The translations under genes were made by a program, and so were the position numbers. This document shows positions 48,525-60,400 of a stretch of DNA of 64,000 nt, one piece after another (position 1 is the first letter of the stretch; every line of letters starts with the position of its first letter). A model generated the notes under the pieces. That model searched no databases. It was not told the origin of the DNA and saw only the letters and a list, made by a program, of their open reading frames with translations. The stretch is from Lactarius indigo (Eukaryota; Basidiomycota; Agaricomycetes; Russulales; Russulaceae), in NCBI GenBank assembly GCA_025766275.1, contig JAFKAC010000005.1:1922001-1986000 (forward strand). The letters run 5' to 3'.

Positions 48525-49524
48525 CATGACTACGAGTACGCTACCATTTTGTGTCCAGCGAGTACAGGATGTGGGCACCGCCATTAAAATTTGGCAGAAC
48601 AGCCCAGATTAACCTCTCCGAGAATGTGCAGAAAGGACCTTGGTATATCAAGCTCAATCCAACGGCCGCATCCCGGTGATAACCGATCGCTTTCGCGACG
48701 ACTTCAATGCCTTTGAGAGCGGTGCAATCTTGTTGTACCTAACTCAACACTACGACAAGGACCGTGTGTTTTGGTTCGACTCCACCGAGACCCAGTGGGC
48801 TACAGCGAAATGGTACAGCGGATATTCTTTGCGGTGAGTACCAAGTCAGCGTCTCCGTAGCTGACTCATCGCTGATGATTTTTTGGCTGTAGCACGGAGG
48901 AGTCGGCCCGATGCAGGGTCAAGGTACGCTGACCGTGCCTCCGAGTCTTCGCGTTTTAATGTGTGCTTGATTATCGGCGAATTAGCTGGCTTCTTCACTT
49001 TTGGGACGAAGGAAGATATCCTTTTCGCTCGTGAACGTGCGTGCGCGCCGGTTGGCATTGTACCTGTGCCTCTCATCCTTTTTTTTTTTGATCCATATTT
49101 ATTCCGGGATACGTATCAGAGATACAGACTAGTCGTGCCTTCTCATCCGTTTCACAGACGTGAACGAGACCAAGAGGCTCTACGGAGTTCTCGAGGTTCG
49201 GCTCTCTCAGGACCGCGACTACCTTACTGGCCCTGGACGCGGAAAACCCTCCATTGCCGACTTCAATGTGTTCCCCTGGTATAAATTTTACGTTGTGAAG
49301 TTGATCCAATGTCGACCAGACCCGGGTGGGAATAGGATTGCGGGTCATGCAAGGACCATTACTAATACTTTGGACGAATGGCCCAACCTCAAGGTGGATT
49401 TCAGCTTTTGTTGACCCGAATTCTAAATACTAACGTGAATGCATCAGGGCGTGGTATGAGAGGATTAATACGCGAAAGGGCGTTCAAGCTGGGTTTCAGA
49501 TACCACCAAAGGTGTAGAAGTAGA
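48525..49524 (+). pseudogene. Inverted partial copy of the glutathione transferase gene
   Basis: The sequence from GGTGGGCATGACTACGAGTACG through GGTGTAGA matches the minus strand of 17,445 down to about 16,511, introns included. It lacks the first exon, so the glutathione-site start [12 protein letters not shown] is missing. A base is lost in the codons for LNPNG (AAACGG became AACGG), which shifts the frame. Later parts such as [21 protein letters not shown] and [12 protein letters not shown] are still readable in other frames. Because introns are retained it arose by DNA duplication, not by reverse transcription. It sits directly beside the 3' flank of DUF6534 copy 6. Confidence 0.88.
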
Positions 49525-49920
49525 ATCGGAGGACGTGGATGTGAAACTCACACGCGTCAGAAAAGGCGAGGATGGTGGCATCGAAAGTTCGTCGCACCCA
49601 TAACCGTGATAATATTCGAAGTTGATCCTCCAGCAGGTCTTCCAGAGCTACTCGTACAGTAGCAATACCGCTCACTACATGGGTATGATAACTTATAGAT
49701 AGGATTAGGGTGTGTCAGGCTATAGTACAAGCTGAAGGGCAACGAGCGGTCCCAATGAAAGCGATCTATATTAACCCTCCCCAAAGTTGCGCCGTGATCG
49801 TGCTAAGACTACGCGCTCGATTCCGACGTTCGACTTTGGCCTTGAGAGGGGATGATATCGATAGTTATGTCCTTCAGCTAAAATTACTGTCGATCTGGCA
49901 ATAGCGAGCAGATGCGAGTA
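49525..49920 (-). repeat. 3' flank of DUF6534 copy 6 with gene remnant
   Basis: About 49,536-49,620 (GACGTGGATGTGAAACTCAC onward) matches the remnants near 24.52, 40.98 and 45.42 kb, with indels that break the frame. About 49,780-49,900 is the shared 3' flank, similar also to 3,650-3,810. Confidence 0.5.
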
Positions 49921-51975
49921 TCATACCGGTTTTGAAACTTCGATTGTAGGCCCTACATTGTGATCAGATTTGCACGGTGCAAAGTCCGATGCGGTCGAAC
50001 GGTGAACAGTGACAGAGACGCCAGGTTGTTTGGATTTAGACACGTGGGCCTCGCTTGGTGGCTGAATTCGGATCGAAGACAGGTTGAATGCGTTATTCGG
50101 GTGGCCAGCAGATGACTGCTCACGGACGTGGTCCCGACTGTTCAGCCTAAAAAGTGGGGACAGTAAGACGTCGTCCCCACACCGAATGGGCTCCTCACAT
50201 AGCAAGCAAAGAGTTCAGGTAGCCTGTAGGACAAACGTTAGCCGACCATCTCTGCGCCTGGGATAATTGTAACCGTACATTTACCCATTATCCAGAGAAA
50301 CGACACCGGGATCATAGAGGAGGGCGCAACTACGAACTGGTCATAAAATAAGAAAAATCTCAAAAGGCAAAGGTTGAGACGGAAAATTCTTACGCTAACG
50401 GTCATGGCGGTACCAAGGAGGCTACTTAAGTTAGTTTCAGGTCATTGCCCAGCGTAGACGAAGAACTCACCTGGTCAGCAAACCCGAATTAATGGTGTAA
50501 GCCATCAAGGTCATGATCATAGAATCAGTTCTGTGCGTGAACGTGAGCCAGATCGACGACATAGACGTCAAAAGGATAAACTTACCTCGCAAACCCGGTC
50601 TTCTTTCGGTAGAGAGACCAACACATCACTGCAGCGACCAAGATGTCCACCAAAACGGCTGCGATCATCCCTACGCATGCCCACCACTAATAAGTTATCA
50701 GCATGCGTGAATGTAGTGTAAGTCGAAACATACATATAAGTTGTGAACCGCAGAGAATCGCTTTTCAACGAACCTAATAATGGGTTCAATGATTTGATAC
50801 ACTCAAGGAAGAACCATATCTACTCTTTTGCCGTGACATCTAACATGCAAAATTCGAAAATAATTCAGACAAAAAATAGAAAGCAAGCAACTCACAATAT
50901 CCGAGGCCTATAAAGGATGCAAAGAAAGACGGTTACGAGTGTACCCCACAGGAATAACAAGAGAACTTACAATGGCCACCAAGGAGTAATACTGCCTGCG
51001 AAAGCACATTCGCATTCAGAGGTGCTTCGGTCAGTCAACCATGATAACTTACGATGACTATCGGAAAAAAGATATTTCTGCTTACTGATAGAAAATCAAA
51101 TCGTGGCCCGGAAGTGCAGTAGCCGACAGAAGAAAACTCACTGAGGTAAATCCGCCTTGCGTAATAGCTACGCTACGTTAAGACAATAGCTGTTAGAGGC
51201 AGAGCGGAAACGACGAACAGCTGCACGGCAGTACCGGGGATGGCCTGCAGCGACCTTCAGTCAGTACGTGACAGATGAATTACTGCAAGACGTACACTGA
51301 TCATGGTCTGAAGCTAAGTTACATCAGGCGGACATTAGGTGAGCGGTTACGGAAGTAAGAAAGTTCGGGGTGACGCACGGTCAAGGCCCTAAGGTACGGA
51401 TTAGAAACGACCTAGCTACCCCAAAGCAGGTTGACTTACCACATATTGTACTGCAAGTTCTCGACGTTGCCAAAATTCAGGATGAGGTACCTACCGTAAT
51501 GAACAATGGCGAACAAAGTGGGTATTGCGGTCTCACCAGTATATCGCATAAGCGCATAGAATTGTATGGAAGGCCTCCGTGACTCTATTGAAAACATTGC
51601 AACGAGGACGCACTGGAACCTGAGCAACACTACGCACAGTAAGAACCCAATGAAGAACTTAAGTGTCTTTCGGTCTTTATTCCAACAGCGCCTAGGACCG
51701 GTCAGCTTGTTGCATCCGGTGACAAGGATCGGTTACCAATAGTATATCCATCTACGAGAGTAATAAATTTGCCAAAGTCAGCGCGAAAAAGGAGGACACG
51801 TCACTCAAGCTTACGCCTGTACGACTGTCAAACCAAAGAGCCTTCAAGTTCATTAGCTCAGGGGGAAATTCCGTTAAAGAAGAGTGCAAGGGAGGACTGA
51901 CGTAGTACTGACAAGCAGCCCGAAAAAAGCAGCCCCAAAGGAATTGCGGATGTCAACGACAGGATGGCCAGGCAT
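49921..51975 (-). CDS. DUF6534-like multi-pass membrane protein, copy 6
   Basis: The start codon at 51,975 (MPGHPVVDIRNSFGAAF) is followed by the family's first helix. The micro-exon is ATGGATATACTATTG. The last exon reads LNSRDHVREQSSAGHPNNAF and ends TIEVSKPV at 49,921, very like copy 1 without copy 1's extra base. The middle exons show KTGFA-type and R-TDS-type blocks at the same splice positions. It has a good TATA element and no frame break was noticed, so it is probably the best-preserved copy with copy 4. Function unknown. Confidence 0.7.
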
Positions 51976-52005
51976 GCTGTTGCGGTCAAGCTATCCTCGG
52001 GGCGG

Positions 52006-52014
52006 GATATATAA
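52006..52014 (-). promoter_or_regulatory. TATA-like element of DUF6534 copy 6
   Basis: GATATATAA on the plus strand, about 31 bases before the start codon. Sequence around it is similar to that upstream of copy 1. Confidence 0.6.
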
Positions 52015-52467
52015 GGGCCTGGCTGGATAAAGTTTGATCAGCCGGGGAGAGAGGATCGAAAAGTAGGTGACCGCGGGGTGGCATGAGGAACAGTGCTATA
52101 ATTAAGGGTGGCAATCTTTTCATTATCGTTTTTGGGTTTGGGTAGACGAAGTGAGATGATGTCACGGTAGACAGTAGGCTACTCAAGAGGATTTTCGGGG
52201 CTAGCCATATTTGGTCCGCTTAGCGCTTTAATGCTTCGACCTTGGCTCAGACCGTCTAGACGCTCAACTAATACTTGACTAGATGATCACTGTATCAATT
52301 GAAGGGGTACAGTACATTTTGATAACCGTCCTGAGTACCTGCCACTGCCAGCTGCCAGCTTGCGCGGCGTCACAGAAAGTTGTCACGTAAGGTAACACGT
52401 GACGCGTGACAATTCCCGGAGGCCGTCTTGGAATGCAGCTCAACGTGACTGTAGACCCGGGCATTCG
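52015..52467. other. Intergenic: DUF6534 copy 6 upstream flank
   Basis: The left half matches copy 1's upstream region. The right half, to 52,467, has no recognisable feature apart from a GTCACG...CGTGAC-type imperfect inverted repeat at about 52,380-52,410. Confidence 0.45.
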
Positions 52468-53870
52468 CTACGCTTTTTTGTTTCTCGATGTGAGTGCGTC
52501 GTGCGAAAGTTCATAGGACGGCTGAGATTTTACATAACTCACCTCGCCAAGCACCTCGCTAGCTGACACGTCGTGATCTGCGAAATTGTCGCACATTTTT
52601 ACAGCACCAATGGCGGCATTCAGCAAAGGAGACAGTGGGTGGCGTTCTAGGGCATTTATTCGCAACGTCCATGGTCTTGTGTGTTGATTCTCACGCAGTA
52701 TGGTTGGCTCTCCCTCATCCAGTGGAGAATCGCGACCCACGGGTGAAGTCGGAAGGATCTCAGATCTCAGCGCTTGCTCGTCTATTACCAGTCGCACTCT
52801 GGGTGTTCGACAATTTGGAAAAGTCCGACTACGCTACGAAGTGTTGAAATGATCCAAATCCAAATCGACGACAGCCAATATGAATATGTAATCGTAACTG
52901 TCCATTGGCTACGGCCTACGCCGTTTCTAAATGTTTCTTGCTCGTATTCTGGTGCTGACAGTGGATCCGCACTGCAAAATGCACCCTGGCACCGAACATC
53001 AGCCTTGCGATTTGCCACATCCAAGCGAATTGTCGATAGGAGCTTTCCCGGGGAACCAAGACCAAAGTGGCTTGGTCTCTTTACAGTGAAGACACCCGGA
53101 GAACCTGGTTCTGTTTCCGCCGATGTGCCAGGCATCAAGCTTGCATCAAGTTCGCCGATCAAGTCGATCAGGGTCCGATCACATACACAATCGCTACGAG
53201 TGCAGGTGTGTCGTGTGTCGTGTTCGTACATTGACCCGTCAAATGTCCAGAAGACTGTTCAACAAAGAGATTGAATACCGGGCATAACGCGAACCTTGCT
53301 CAAGCAACAATATCATCTGATCGAGTTACGCTGTAACCGTCAAATCAGCATCCGGATTCCAGACGGACATACTCTCGGCGCCAATCCCGCAATATTTGGG
53401 CTCGTTCCTTCGCGTCGCATATATAGACAAACGCCCTTGAGGATAAAGTGGATACGTATGCGCCGTGATACACGGGAGAAATCACGAACATCTTTCGACT
53501 GCGTCCCCCAGCGCCCGTGACCGTTCTGCCCTAAATCTAGTTTTCAGACCGATTACAGCAATTAGTCCCGTCATATCATCACAAGATCTTCCAAGCCTGG
53601 GTCTTGGCTTCTCGTCAAGTGTTGACGTTGTTGGGGTGTGATAAATGCCAGGACGTACGGGAGTCTGGATTCGGGTTGGGTCATCTGAAATTATATCGAA
53701 TACGGCCACGCTGACCAGTGTGGGTTGCTCCGAAATCACATCTTTGAATGGTTCTCCAGGGACGTTCGGGAAGTGATTTTGAACATCTGAGCATTGAACT
53801 GAATTATCGATATCAAGCTTAGGTGATCATCAACACGAGTCATAGCAATGAATCCGCAGACGACACTAAC
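52468..53870 (-). CDS. Unrecognised gene, probably multi-exon (boundaries uncertain)
   Basis: Three minus-strand open segments have coding character: about 53,739-53,482 (VSVAVFDIISDDPTRIQTPV), 53,231-52,785 (LIGELDASLMPGTSAETEPG, VFTVKRPSHFGLGSPGKLLS, IRLDVANRKADVRCQG) and 52,797-52,468 (TLRINALERHPLSPLLNAAI, CDNFADHDVSASEVLGEVSY). How they join is not clear, and I do not recognise a domain. A diverged fragment of the middle segment occurs on the plus strand at about 62,601-62,820, so this is a dispersed family: a fungal gene family or a transposon gene. It may be a pseudogene. Confidence 0.35.
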
Positions 53871-54603
53871 TTAGTCGTGATACCTGGGTGATAGGCGCGT
53901 AACTTTAAAAGACGGAGGTGCATGTCCGGGAGCGTCCGGCATAGGCTGGCCTATTGAAAAGTATGGTGCTTGTTGGGAGACTACCCAGCCGCGGTGACTA
54001 GGTGGGAGTAGAGAGATCGGACAGGGAGACAACGTTCGTCGCGCTTCATGGACCTGAGCGTTTGTCGAGCAACCGCAGCAATGTCAGATAAGTACTCGAC
54101 ACAATAGGAGATGTAGCATGGCAGAGAGGAATCGGCATTGTCTTCGAGACGACCCTACAGGCCGTTGCTGTCAACATACAAATCTGCGGCCCACACAAGA
54201 TCACCTAGATCCTCGATCGTAACGCACCAGCAACGAGAGGAACTACTGTCCTTGTGCAGGATTTCCCATTACGAGCCCGAAATTGCTGGCAGGTGGTTTA
54301 CTCGAGTGTGAGGCATTCCGGAGGCGGACGTGCCTAGGGGCTTGTAGGGATCAAGGTCAGAGGTCAGGGACCGACTGTAGGGTAGTTTTTAAAACCATGT
54401 GAGTTTTTCCGAAATGCGTGTTCAGTGAGAGTCAACCAAGTCGCAGATGCGAACAACAGAAAAGCGGGGAAGTGAGAGTGGCGACTGTCAAAGGTTAGAC
54501 GCCACTAAGCTCGCCAGTTTCTACCATCGTCCTCTCGGGGCCTCCTCTACCCGTGACCACCACCACCGCCTCGTCTCCCAAACCTCCTAAACACTACATT
54601 CCA
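53871..54603. other. Intergenic: upstream of cullin-1
   Basis: No gene is supported. The right end (about 54,500-54,600) is CT-rich, as is common in fungal promoters. Confidence 0.5.
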
Positions 54604-57330
54604 ATGGCTGCTATCAGTCAATATCCTATGCCCCTACCCACGGCGGACCTCGCTACGACATGGCAATTCCTCGAGGAAGGCGTCGACCATATCATGACGA
54701 AGCTCCAAACCGGCGTATCCTATTCCAAGTACATGAGCTTATATACTGTCGCTTACAACTATTGTACATCATCAAAAATGCCCAGTAATGCTTCGTCGGA
54801 GCAGTCTGCGGCCGGGCGATGTCTGTCTCTCCTCATTGTCCCCGTGTCCTTGTGCTGACATCCTCCTTTAGCTGGTGCCAATCTGATGGGATCCGATTTG
54901 TACAACAACCTGATCCGCTACTTTGTACAGCATCTACGACATTTGAGAGACGTGAGTGATGGCATTGGGACTACAGGACGATACGTGACGCCTTTTGCAG
55001 AATTCGGACTCACTACAGAATGAGCTGCTCCTGAAGTACTATGCTGGCGAATGGGACCGGTACACGACTGGCGCGAATTACATCAACCGTCTGTTCACAT
55101 ATCTGAACCGGCACTGGGTGAAGAGAGAACGCGATGAGGGCAGAAAAGGGGTGTATCCTGTATACACTGTGCGTTTATCCTTTGGTGTCTCTGTGTTGAC
55201 TTACACGCGGATATTATAGCTTGCTCTCGTGCAATGGCGCGCAAACTTCTTTCTGCATATACAAGGAAAGCAGTCAAAGCTCGCTGGCGCCATCTTGCGC
55301 CTTATCGAACACCAACGGAATGGGGAGACGATCGACCAGGGTCTGGTAAAGAAGGTCGTGGATTCGTTCGTCTCTCTTGGCATCGATGAAAGCGACTTGA
55401 ACAAGGCTTCGCTCGACAATTACAAAGAACACTTCGAGTTCCCGTTCCTTAATGCCACTGAGGCGTACTATAAGCACGAGTCTGAGTCATTCCTCGCAGA
55501 GAACACCGTGTCGGACTACCTTAGGAAGGCCGAAGAGCGCCTGAAGGAGGAAGAAGACCGTGTGGAGCGGTATCTACACACAACCACGCGCAAATTACTT
55601 ATCAATAAATGCGAACATGTCCTCGTCCGTGCGCACGCAGACCTCATGTGGGAGAGCTTCCAAAGTTTGCTGGACTACGACAAGGACGAAGATCTTCAAC
55701 GTATGTATTCCCTACTCTCTCGTATTCCGGAGGGTCTGGAGCCTTTGCGGAGGAAATTTGAGGAACACGTGAAGAGGACTGGTCTGGCAGCGGTCGCTAA
55801 ACTGGTGGGGACGGACAGCGCGGCGATAGACGCACTGGAGCCAAAGGCATATGTCGACGCCCTACTTGAGATCCACTCCAAGTCTTCCGACACCGTCAAC
55901 CGCAGTTTCAAAGGCGAAGCCGGCTTCGTCGCAAGCTTGGACAGGGCCTGTCGAGAGTTTGTCAACCGCAATGCCGCGACCGGTACGTCATCGAGCAGGT
56001 CCCCTGAACTACTTGCAAAACACGCGGACGCGTTGCTACGGAAGAACAACAAGGTGGCCGAGGAGGGTGATCTTGAAGGTGCACTGAATCGCGTGGCACG
56101 TGGTCTTCCAGTCTGCATGACAAAACAATTTCTAAAGCTAAAGCATGTTCTACAGATGGTTATTTTCAAATATCTCGAAGAGAAGGACGTTTTCCAAACA
56201 TTCTATTCGACAAAGCTTTCGAAACGCCTGATTCATGGTGTATCTGCGTCGGACGAAGCCGAGGCGAGCATGATCTCGAAGCTGAAAGAGGCTTGCGGTT
56301 TCGAATACACGAACAAACTCCAGCGCATGTTCACTGGTACGCTCTCTCCACTTATCGCGTGCGAAGCGATCGCTCATTGATACTACAGACATGAGTCTCA
56401 GCAAAGACCTGACGGACTCTTTCAAAGAGCGCATGGAGCAGAACCATAATGACGTAGACATCAACTTCAGCGTGATGGTCCTTGGCACGAACTTCTGGCC
56501 ACTCAATCCACCGAAGGATGGATTCATCGTTCCCACCGACATTCAAATAACCTATGACCGCTTTCAAAAGTACTACCAGACGAAGCACTCGGGTCGGAAA
56601 CTCACGTGGCTGTGGAATTACTCTAAGAACGAGCTGCGGACCAACTACCTTAATCAGAAGTATATCCTCATGACAAGCGCGTATCAAATGGCTGTTCTAT
56701 TGCAGTACAACAATAACGACACCCTTTCACTCGACGAGTTGGCCACCGCAACCAACGTTGGGAAGGACCTGCTCACGCAGGTACTCCAGCCTCTTGTGAA
56801 GTCACGCATTCTGATTAGCGAAGAGACGGATCAATATGATCTCAATCCGAGTATGCTTCACCCCTTCAATTCGACTTACGTCGGTTTACCGGCAATTCAC
56901 AGACTTCAAATCAAAGAAGATTCGCGTGAACCTGAATCAACCGATCAAGGCGGAGGTTAAAGCAGAGTCCAGTGACGTGTTGAAGACCGTCGATGAGGAT
57001 CGCAAATATGTCATTCAGGCGACCATTGTCCGGTCCGTCGTTTTCCCGCATTGTTTAAATATGTCGAGAGACCTGATATATACCGTGCACAGGATAATGA
57101 AAGCACGCAAGACGATGAAAAATCAACCCCTCATCCAAGAAGTTATCTCACAGATCTCGCAGCGTTTCACACCCAAGATTCCTGATATCAAGAAGGTCTG
57201 TCACTTTTTCGTGCTTTCGCTTCCGAGAGCGGTGCTGACTTGTTGGACGTAGGCTATTGATACACTTCTAGAGAAAGAGTACATTGAGCGGGTCGATGGA
57301 ACACGTGACACGTTCGCTTACGTCGCATAG
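54604..57330 (+). CDS. cul1: Cullin-1 (SCF ubiquitin ligase scaffold)
   Basis: Cullin-1 links the F-box adaptor Skp1 to the RING protein Rbx1 in nuclear and cytosolic SCF complexes. The first Met is taken at 54,604 (MAAISQYPMPLPTADLATTW); the upstream in-frame sequence has no ATG. Landmarks: FLEEGVDHIMTKLQTGVSYSKY, LYTVAYNYCTSSKM, NYINRLFTYLNRHWVKRERDE, the cullin repeats, then FKYLEEKDVFQTFYSTKLSKRL, DEAEASMISKLKEACGFEYT and MSLSKDLTDSF. Next are VLGTNFWPLNPP, YQTKHSGRKLTWLWNYSKNEL and KSKKIRVNLNQPIK. The end carries IVRIMKARKTMKNQPLIQEV, with the neddylation Lys, and FTPKIPDIKKAIDTLLEKEYIERV...FAYVA. Eight or nine exons join without a frame break. Length is about 750 residues, normal for the family. 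Confidence 0.94.
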
Positions 57331-57617
57331 AAGGTCGTTTGTTTTAGTCGTTGTCTACCCCCGTCTGTCTGCACCGTCGCGTTTTTCCCCGTCCAATATT
57401 TCGGATTGAGGATTGTAGCATATCAATGCATCTAGTTTTGTACTTCTCTTCTCTTCACTAGAGCACCACTTCGTTTTGTTATTACTTTCGCACGTTTCGG
57501 CCATCGCGCAATCAGGAAGTGATGGCGATTGGTGCAGCGCTGTGACCTAATTTAGGCTAGCTTCGTCCTGTCTGACATCTAGCGTCAGGCATCAAAGCTT
57601 CGAGTGCAAGCACCAGT

Positions 57618-58071
57618 ATGGCTCCAAGCCACACTGAGCAGCCCAGCGATGAGGAAGACGGAACTTTCGATCTCTATGACCTTCGCGTTGAGGTCGTATG
57701 CCCCCCTGGGAAACGTATCCTGTGCGGGGCATCTCCAGGCGATTATTTCACTCTTCAAGGGGAGCTGCTCCACCTCCCTCCGGGACAAGGCTTCTCGATA
57801 TACTCAATCGGTACGTGGAGTCTTCCCGCGCGCTTTCAGAGCTCAGTACTCAGCGCCGAATGCGACGCAACATGCAGGGGCCGTTCTACCCCTCCTCGCC
57901 GCGAAACAACGTGCGACTGCCCGCGCTGACTGGATGACCACGGATGCGGAGGTAGCTTGCCCTGACCCGAACTGCGCCTCGCGCCTTCGCATAATACGTA
58001 CGGGGCTGCGGCGATTTCGTCACAGCGAAACGACCGTGGTGCCAATGTCTGCCACGCAAGGACCCCCATAG
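57618..58071 (+). CDS. TIGR04076-family small protein
   Basis: Two exons join at about 57,811 and 57,877. Exon 1 is MAPSHTEQPSDEEDGTFDLY, then DLRVEVVCPPGKRILCGASPG, DYFTLQGELLHLPPGQGFSIYS. Exon 2 is AVLPLLAAKQRATARADWMT, TDAEVACPDPNCASRLRIIRTG. The order V-x-V-x-x-x-x-x-x-C-x-x-G, D-x-F-x-x-x-G, P-x-G-x-x-I-Y-S, A-x-L-P-L-L-x-A-K-Q-R and a cysteine pair is that of the TIGR04076 family, about 100-130 residues, of unknown function. The gene lies 287 bases after cullin-1 on the same strand. Confidence 0.75.
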
Positions 58072-59772
58072 TTGTGGAGTGCTGTGGTATAGCTGTGCTT
58101 CGAGCGGCAATTGGCTTTGGTGCGATACTAGGCTTGGTGGTGGTCGAGGGACGTTCGTAAATACCCCTGTTGTCAAAATAGGTTATATGAAAGACTCGCA
58201 TTACTCCGCGGTCTCACAGGGTCCCGGGAGGGAAAAAAAGAAAGAAAAAGGCCGACACATGACCAGCTAAAGGCACAGGAGGAACGAAGGAGATTGAGAG
58301 AGTTGCATTGGTAAAGTTCGGTGGTGTCAAGCCGGAGAAAGCCTTTCTGGGGATACCCTAGTCAAGCCTGGCCCATGATTGTATATAATGTATCTTAGAA
58401 ATTCACAGTATCTGTAGTACGTACATAGACTAGTCGGTCACCGGCCTTAGGCCTTACTGTGGGTGGTGTGGATTTCGTCCCATGATACAAAAAGCACGTG
58501 GATCAACACGCGAATGCCGTATCCTTTTCGATTCAAAAAACTTGCTTGACGTCTCACGACCTCACATGAGGCGGGCCAGTGCTTGGATCAATGTGTGAAC
58601 GTGTGAACTCTCTATAGGGGCTTCATTTCAACATTTGCAAATCGCTCCCTGGGTCTTCTATTTTTTTTTCTACACGGCGCACAGGCGAGGGAGATGGACT
58701 ACTATAGCCGTATCAAAGCCAGCGACAGAACATGAATATCAAATCAAACTTTCCAGAAGTGGTGTGTTGGTTCTAGACCAAGAAACGCAATAATGAAAAA
58801 AAAAAAAAAGGAAGACCGCCAGTGAAGTGGGCATGTGTACAAACGGTTCAAAAAAAAAGTGGGGCATGTGTTGCAGATAGTGCTGTACGACACAGGAACA
58901 CCAGTGATTGGACCTATCTAGGAAAACTTGCCGAGAATCAAGCCGAGAATTCTTTTATTCGTTCTTGTACTGTACAGTATCGTTCCAAATGATGGTGCCA
59001 TGATCGGCGCGCCTAGTGAGTGGCACAAAATAAACCCCATGCATACTGTATTTGATCCAAAAAAAAAAAGATAAGCCCATGCATATGGCGCTGCAGAAAA
59101 CCCCCCCGGACATTATACACTCATGGGATTCTAGGAGAAAGGTGCCTGTCATGTGCACGATGTGGAGGTGTTCCACTTCGCCCGTTCCTGCCTTGGCTCC
59201 TGCGCTCACTTGGTTTCGTTGCTTACTCTTGATCTGACTACCGATGACTGCCCGACCAGTTTCTCAACGGAGGCGTTATGTGCAGAACGTGTTCCCCGCG
59301 CTGTGACAGCCGTCCGTCCTGTAACCTCACGGTCGCTATTTTGGGTAATAAATGAAACAGTTGAAACGACCATTGGATCTGGGGACCTTGCTGGGAACAG
59401 CGATTCATTCACTGATCTCTGTGCCCCAAATAGACGACTGGAATACAGTGGCGGCATATAATGTTACTTGGTTTGACTTCCCCGAAGTAGTTCAGTTGCA
59501 GATTAGACAAATGGACGCACTCGAGACGAGCGCTTCGGGGAAACCTAGTTTATCCCATCCGCTTCGGCAGCTAATAGATTGATGTTCAGTTACATATAAA
59601 CCGTTGGTCAAGTCCGTTGAGATAGCTTCACTGCACCCCTCCTGGGCCCTACGATTACATCGCCGTCCAATACAAGTCGTGCAAACTACCCTGCTCCATC
59701 ATCCAACTTCACGCATCACTCGCATCATATTTCTGATCCACTTCAATTGCCATTCATCCATTCGCCGTTCAC
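58072..59772. other. Long intergenic region, no gene seen
   Basis: About 1.7 kb with several homopolymers (poly-A at about 58,796-58,809, 58,850-58,858 and 59,060-59,069; poly-T at about 58,660-58,670). Open frames such as 58,955-59,209 (minus) and 59,352-59,582 (plus) have no recognisable domain. Homopolymer lengths here may be unreliable. Confidence 0.45.
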
Positions 59773-60192
59773 ATGTCAAATCATCTCGATAACCCACACC
59801 TTGTAGGAACCCCCGCAGGTGGACCCTCTGCTTATCCGTCAGAACTGGTCCCCCCAAATTTTCCGTGGCGTGCCGCCCCTCGTCCTTACCCCGTGGGATT
59901 TCCTACCACGGTCAATCCGGACATAGTTTATGAACCACGATTTGTGGTACGCTTGCTTCCTGACTTTGCCCGTTTCATATGTTCAGGCCTGTTGCAGGGC
60001 CCGGGTGACCCCACATACAGGGCCAATGTTGCGCCGTTGTATCCTTGGAGGGCACATTCAGACGTCCTAAAACAAATGATAAGGAATTTGACGTTACAGG
60101 TTGATTCAGAGGTAGTGGAGGTCCGCAAGGAGACCTGTGGTCCAAACCGCTCGAAGGTTACAATTGTCTTGGAGACGCCCGACGAGATTTGA
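59773..60192 (+). CDS. Hypothetical single-exon protein, 139 residues
   Basis: The frame from ATG at 59,773 reads MSNHLDNPHLVGTPAGGPSA, a proline-rich stretch to about residue 50 (FPWRAAPRPYPVGFPTT), then a more structured end: YEPRFVVRLLPDFARFICSG, LYPWRAHSDVLKQMIRN and a VDSEVVEVRKETCG...VTIVLETPDE strand-like end. I do not recognise a family. Amino-acid use and the alternation of hydrophobic positions at the end suggest a real protein, but a chance open frame is possible. It stops about 200 bases from the COQ5 pseudogene, on the opposite strand. Confidence 0.45.
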   Translation: MSNHLDNPHLVGTPAGGPSAYPSELVPPNFPWRAAPRPYPVGFPTTVNPDIVYEPRFVVRLLPDFARFICSGLLQGPGDPTYRANVAPLYPWRAHSDVLKQMIRNLTLQVDSEVVEVRKETCGPNRSKVTIVLETPDEI

Positions 60193-60400
60193 GTCTTCAC
60201 TGAGCGGCTTTCTGTGTCCGCACAGATCATTTGCAATCCCATCGTACTGCGCGTTTTTTTCTTGCTTTATTTGTCTCTGCATGCTGTCCTAGTGTTAACG
60301 TACCGTATTGCCCATCCCGAGAAAGGTGCACAAGGGCACGTGGCCTATTTCACGATCTGTTGAGCGAATATGACACACTCACAACACATAGTAAGCTTAC

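Noticed and set aside
54553..54603. Upstream extension of cullin-1 beginning with GTG
   Set aside because: GTG is not a usual nuclear start in fungi, and the first ATG at 54,604 already gives the normal N-terminus.
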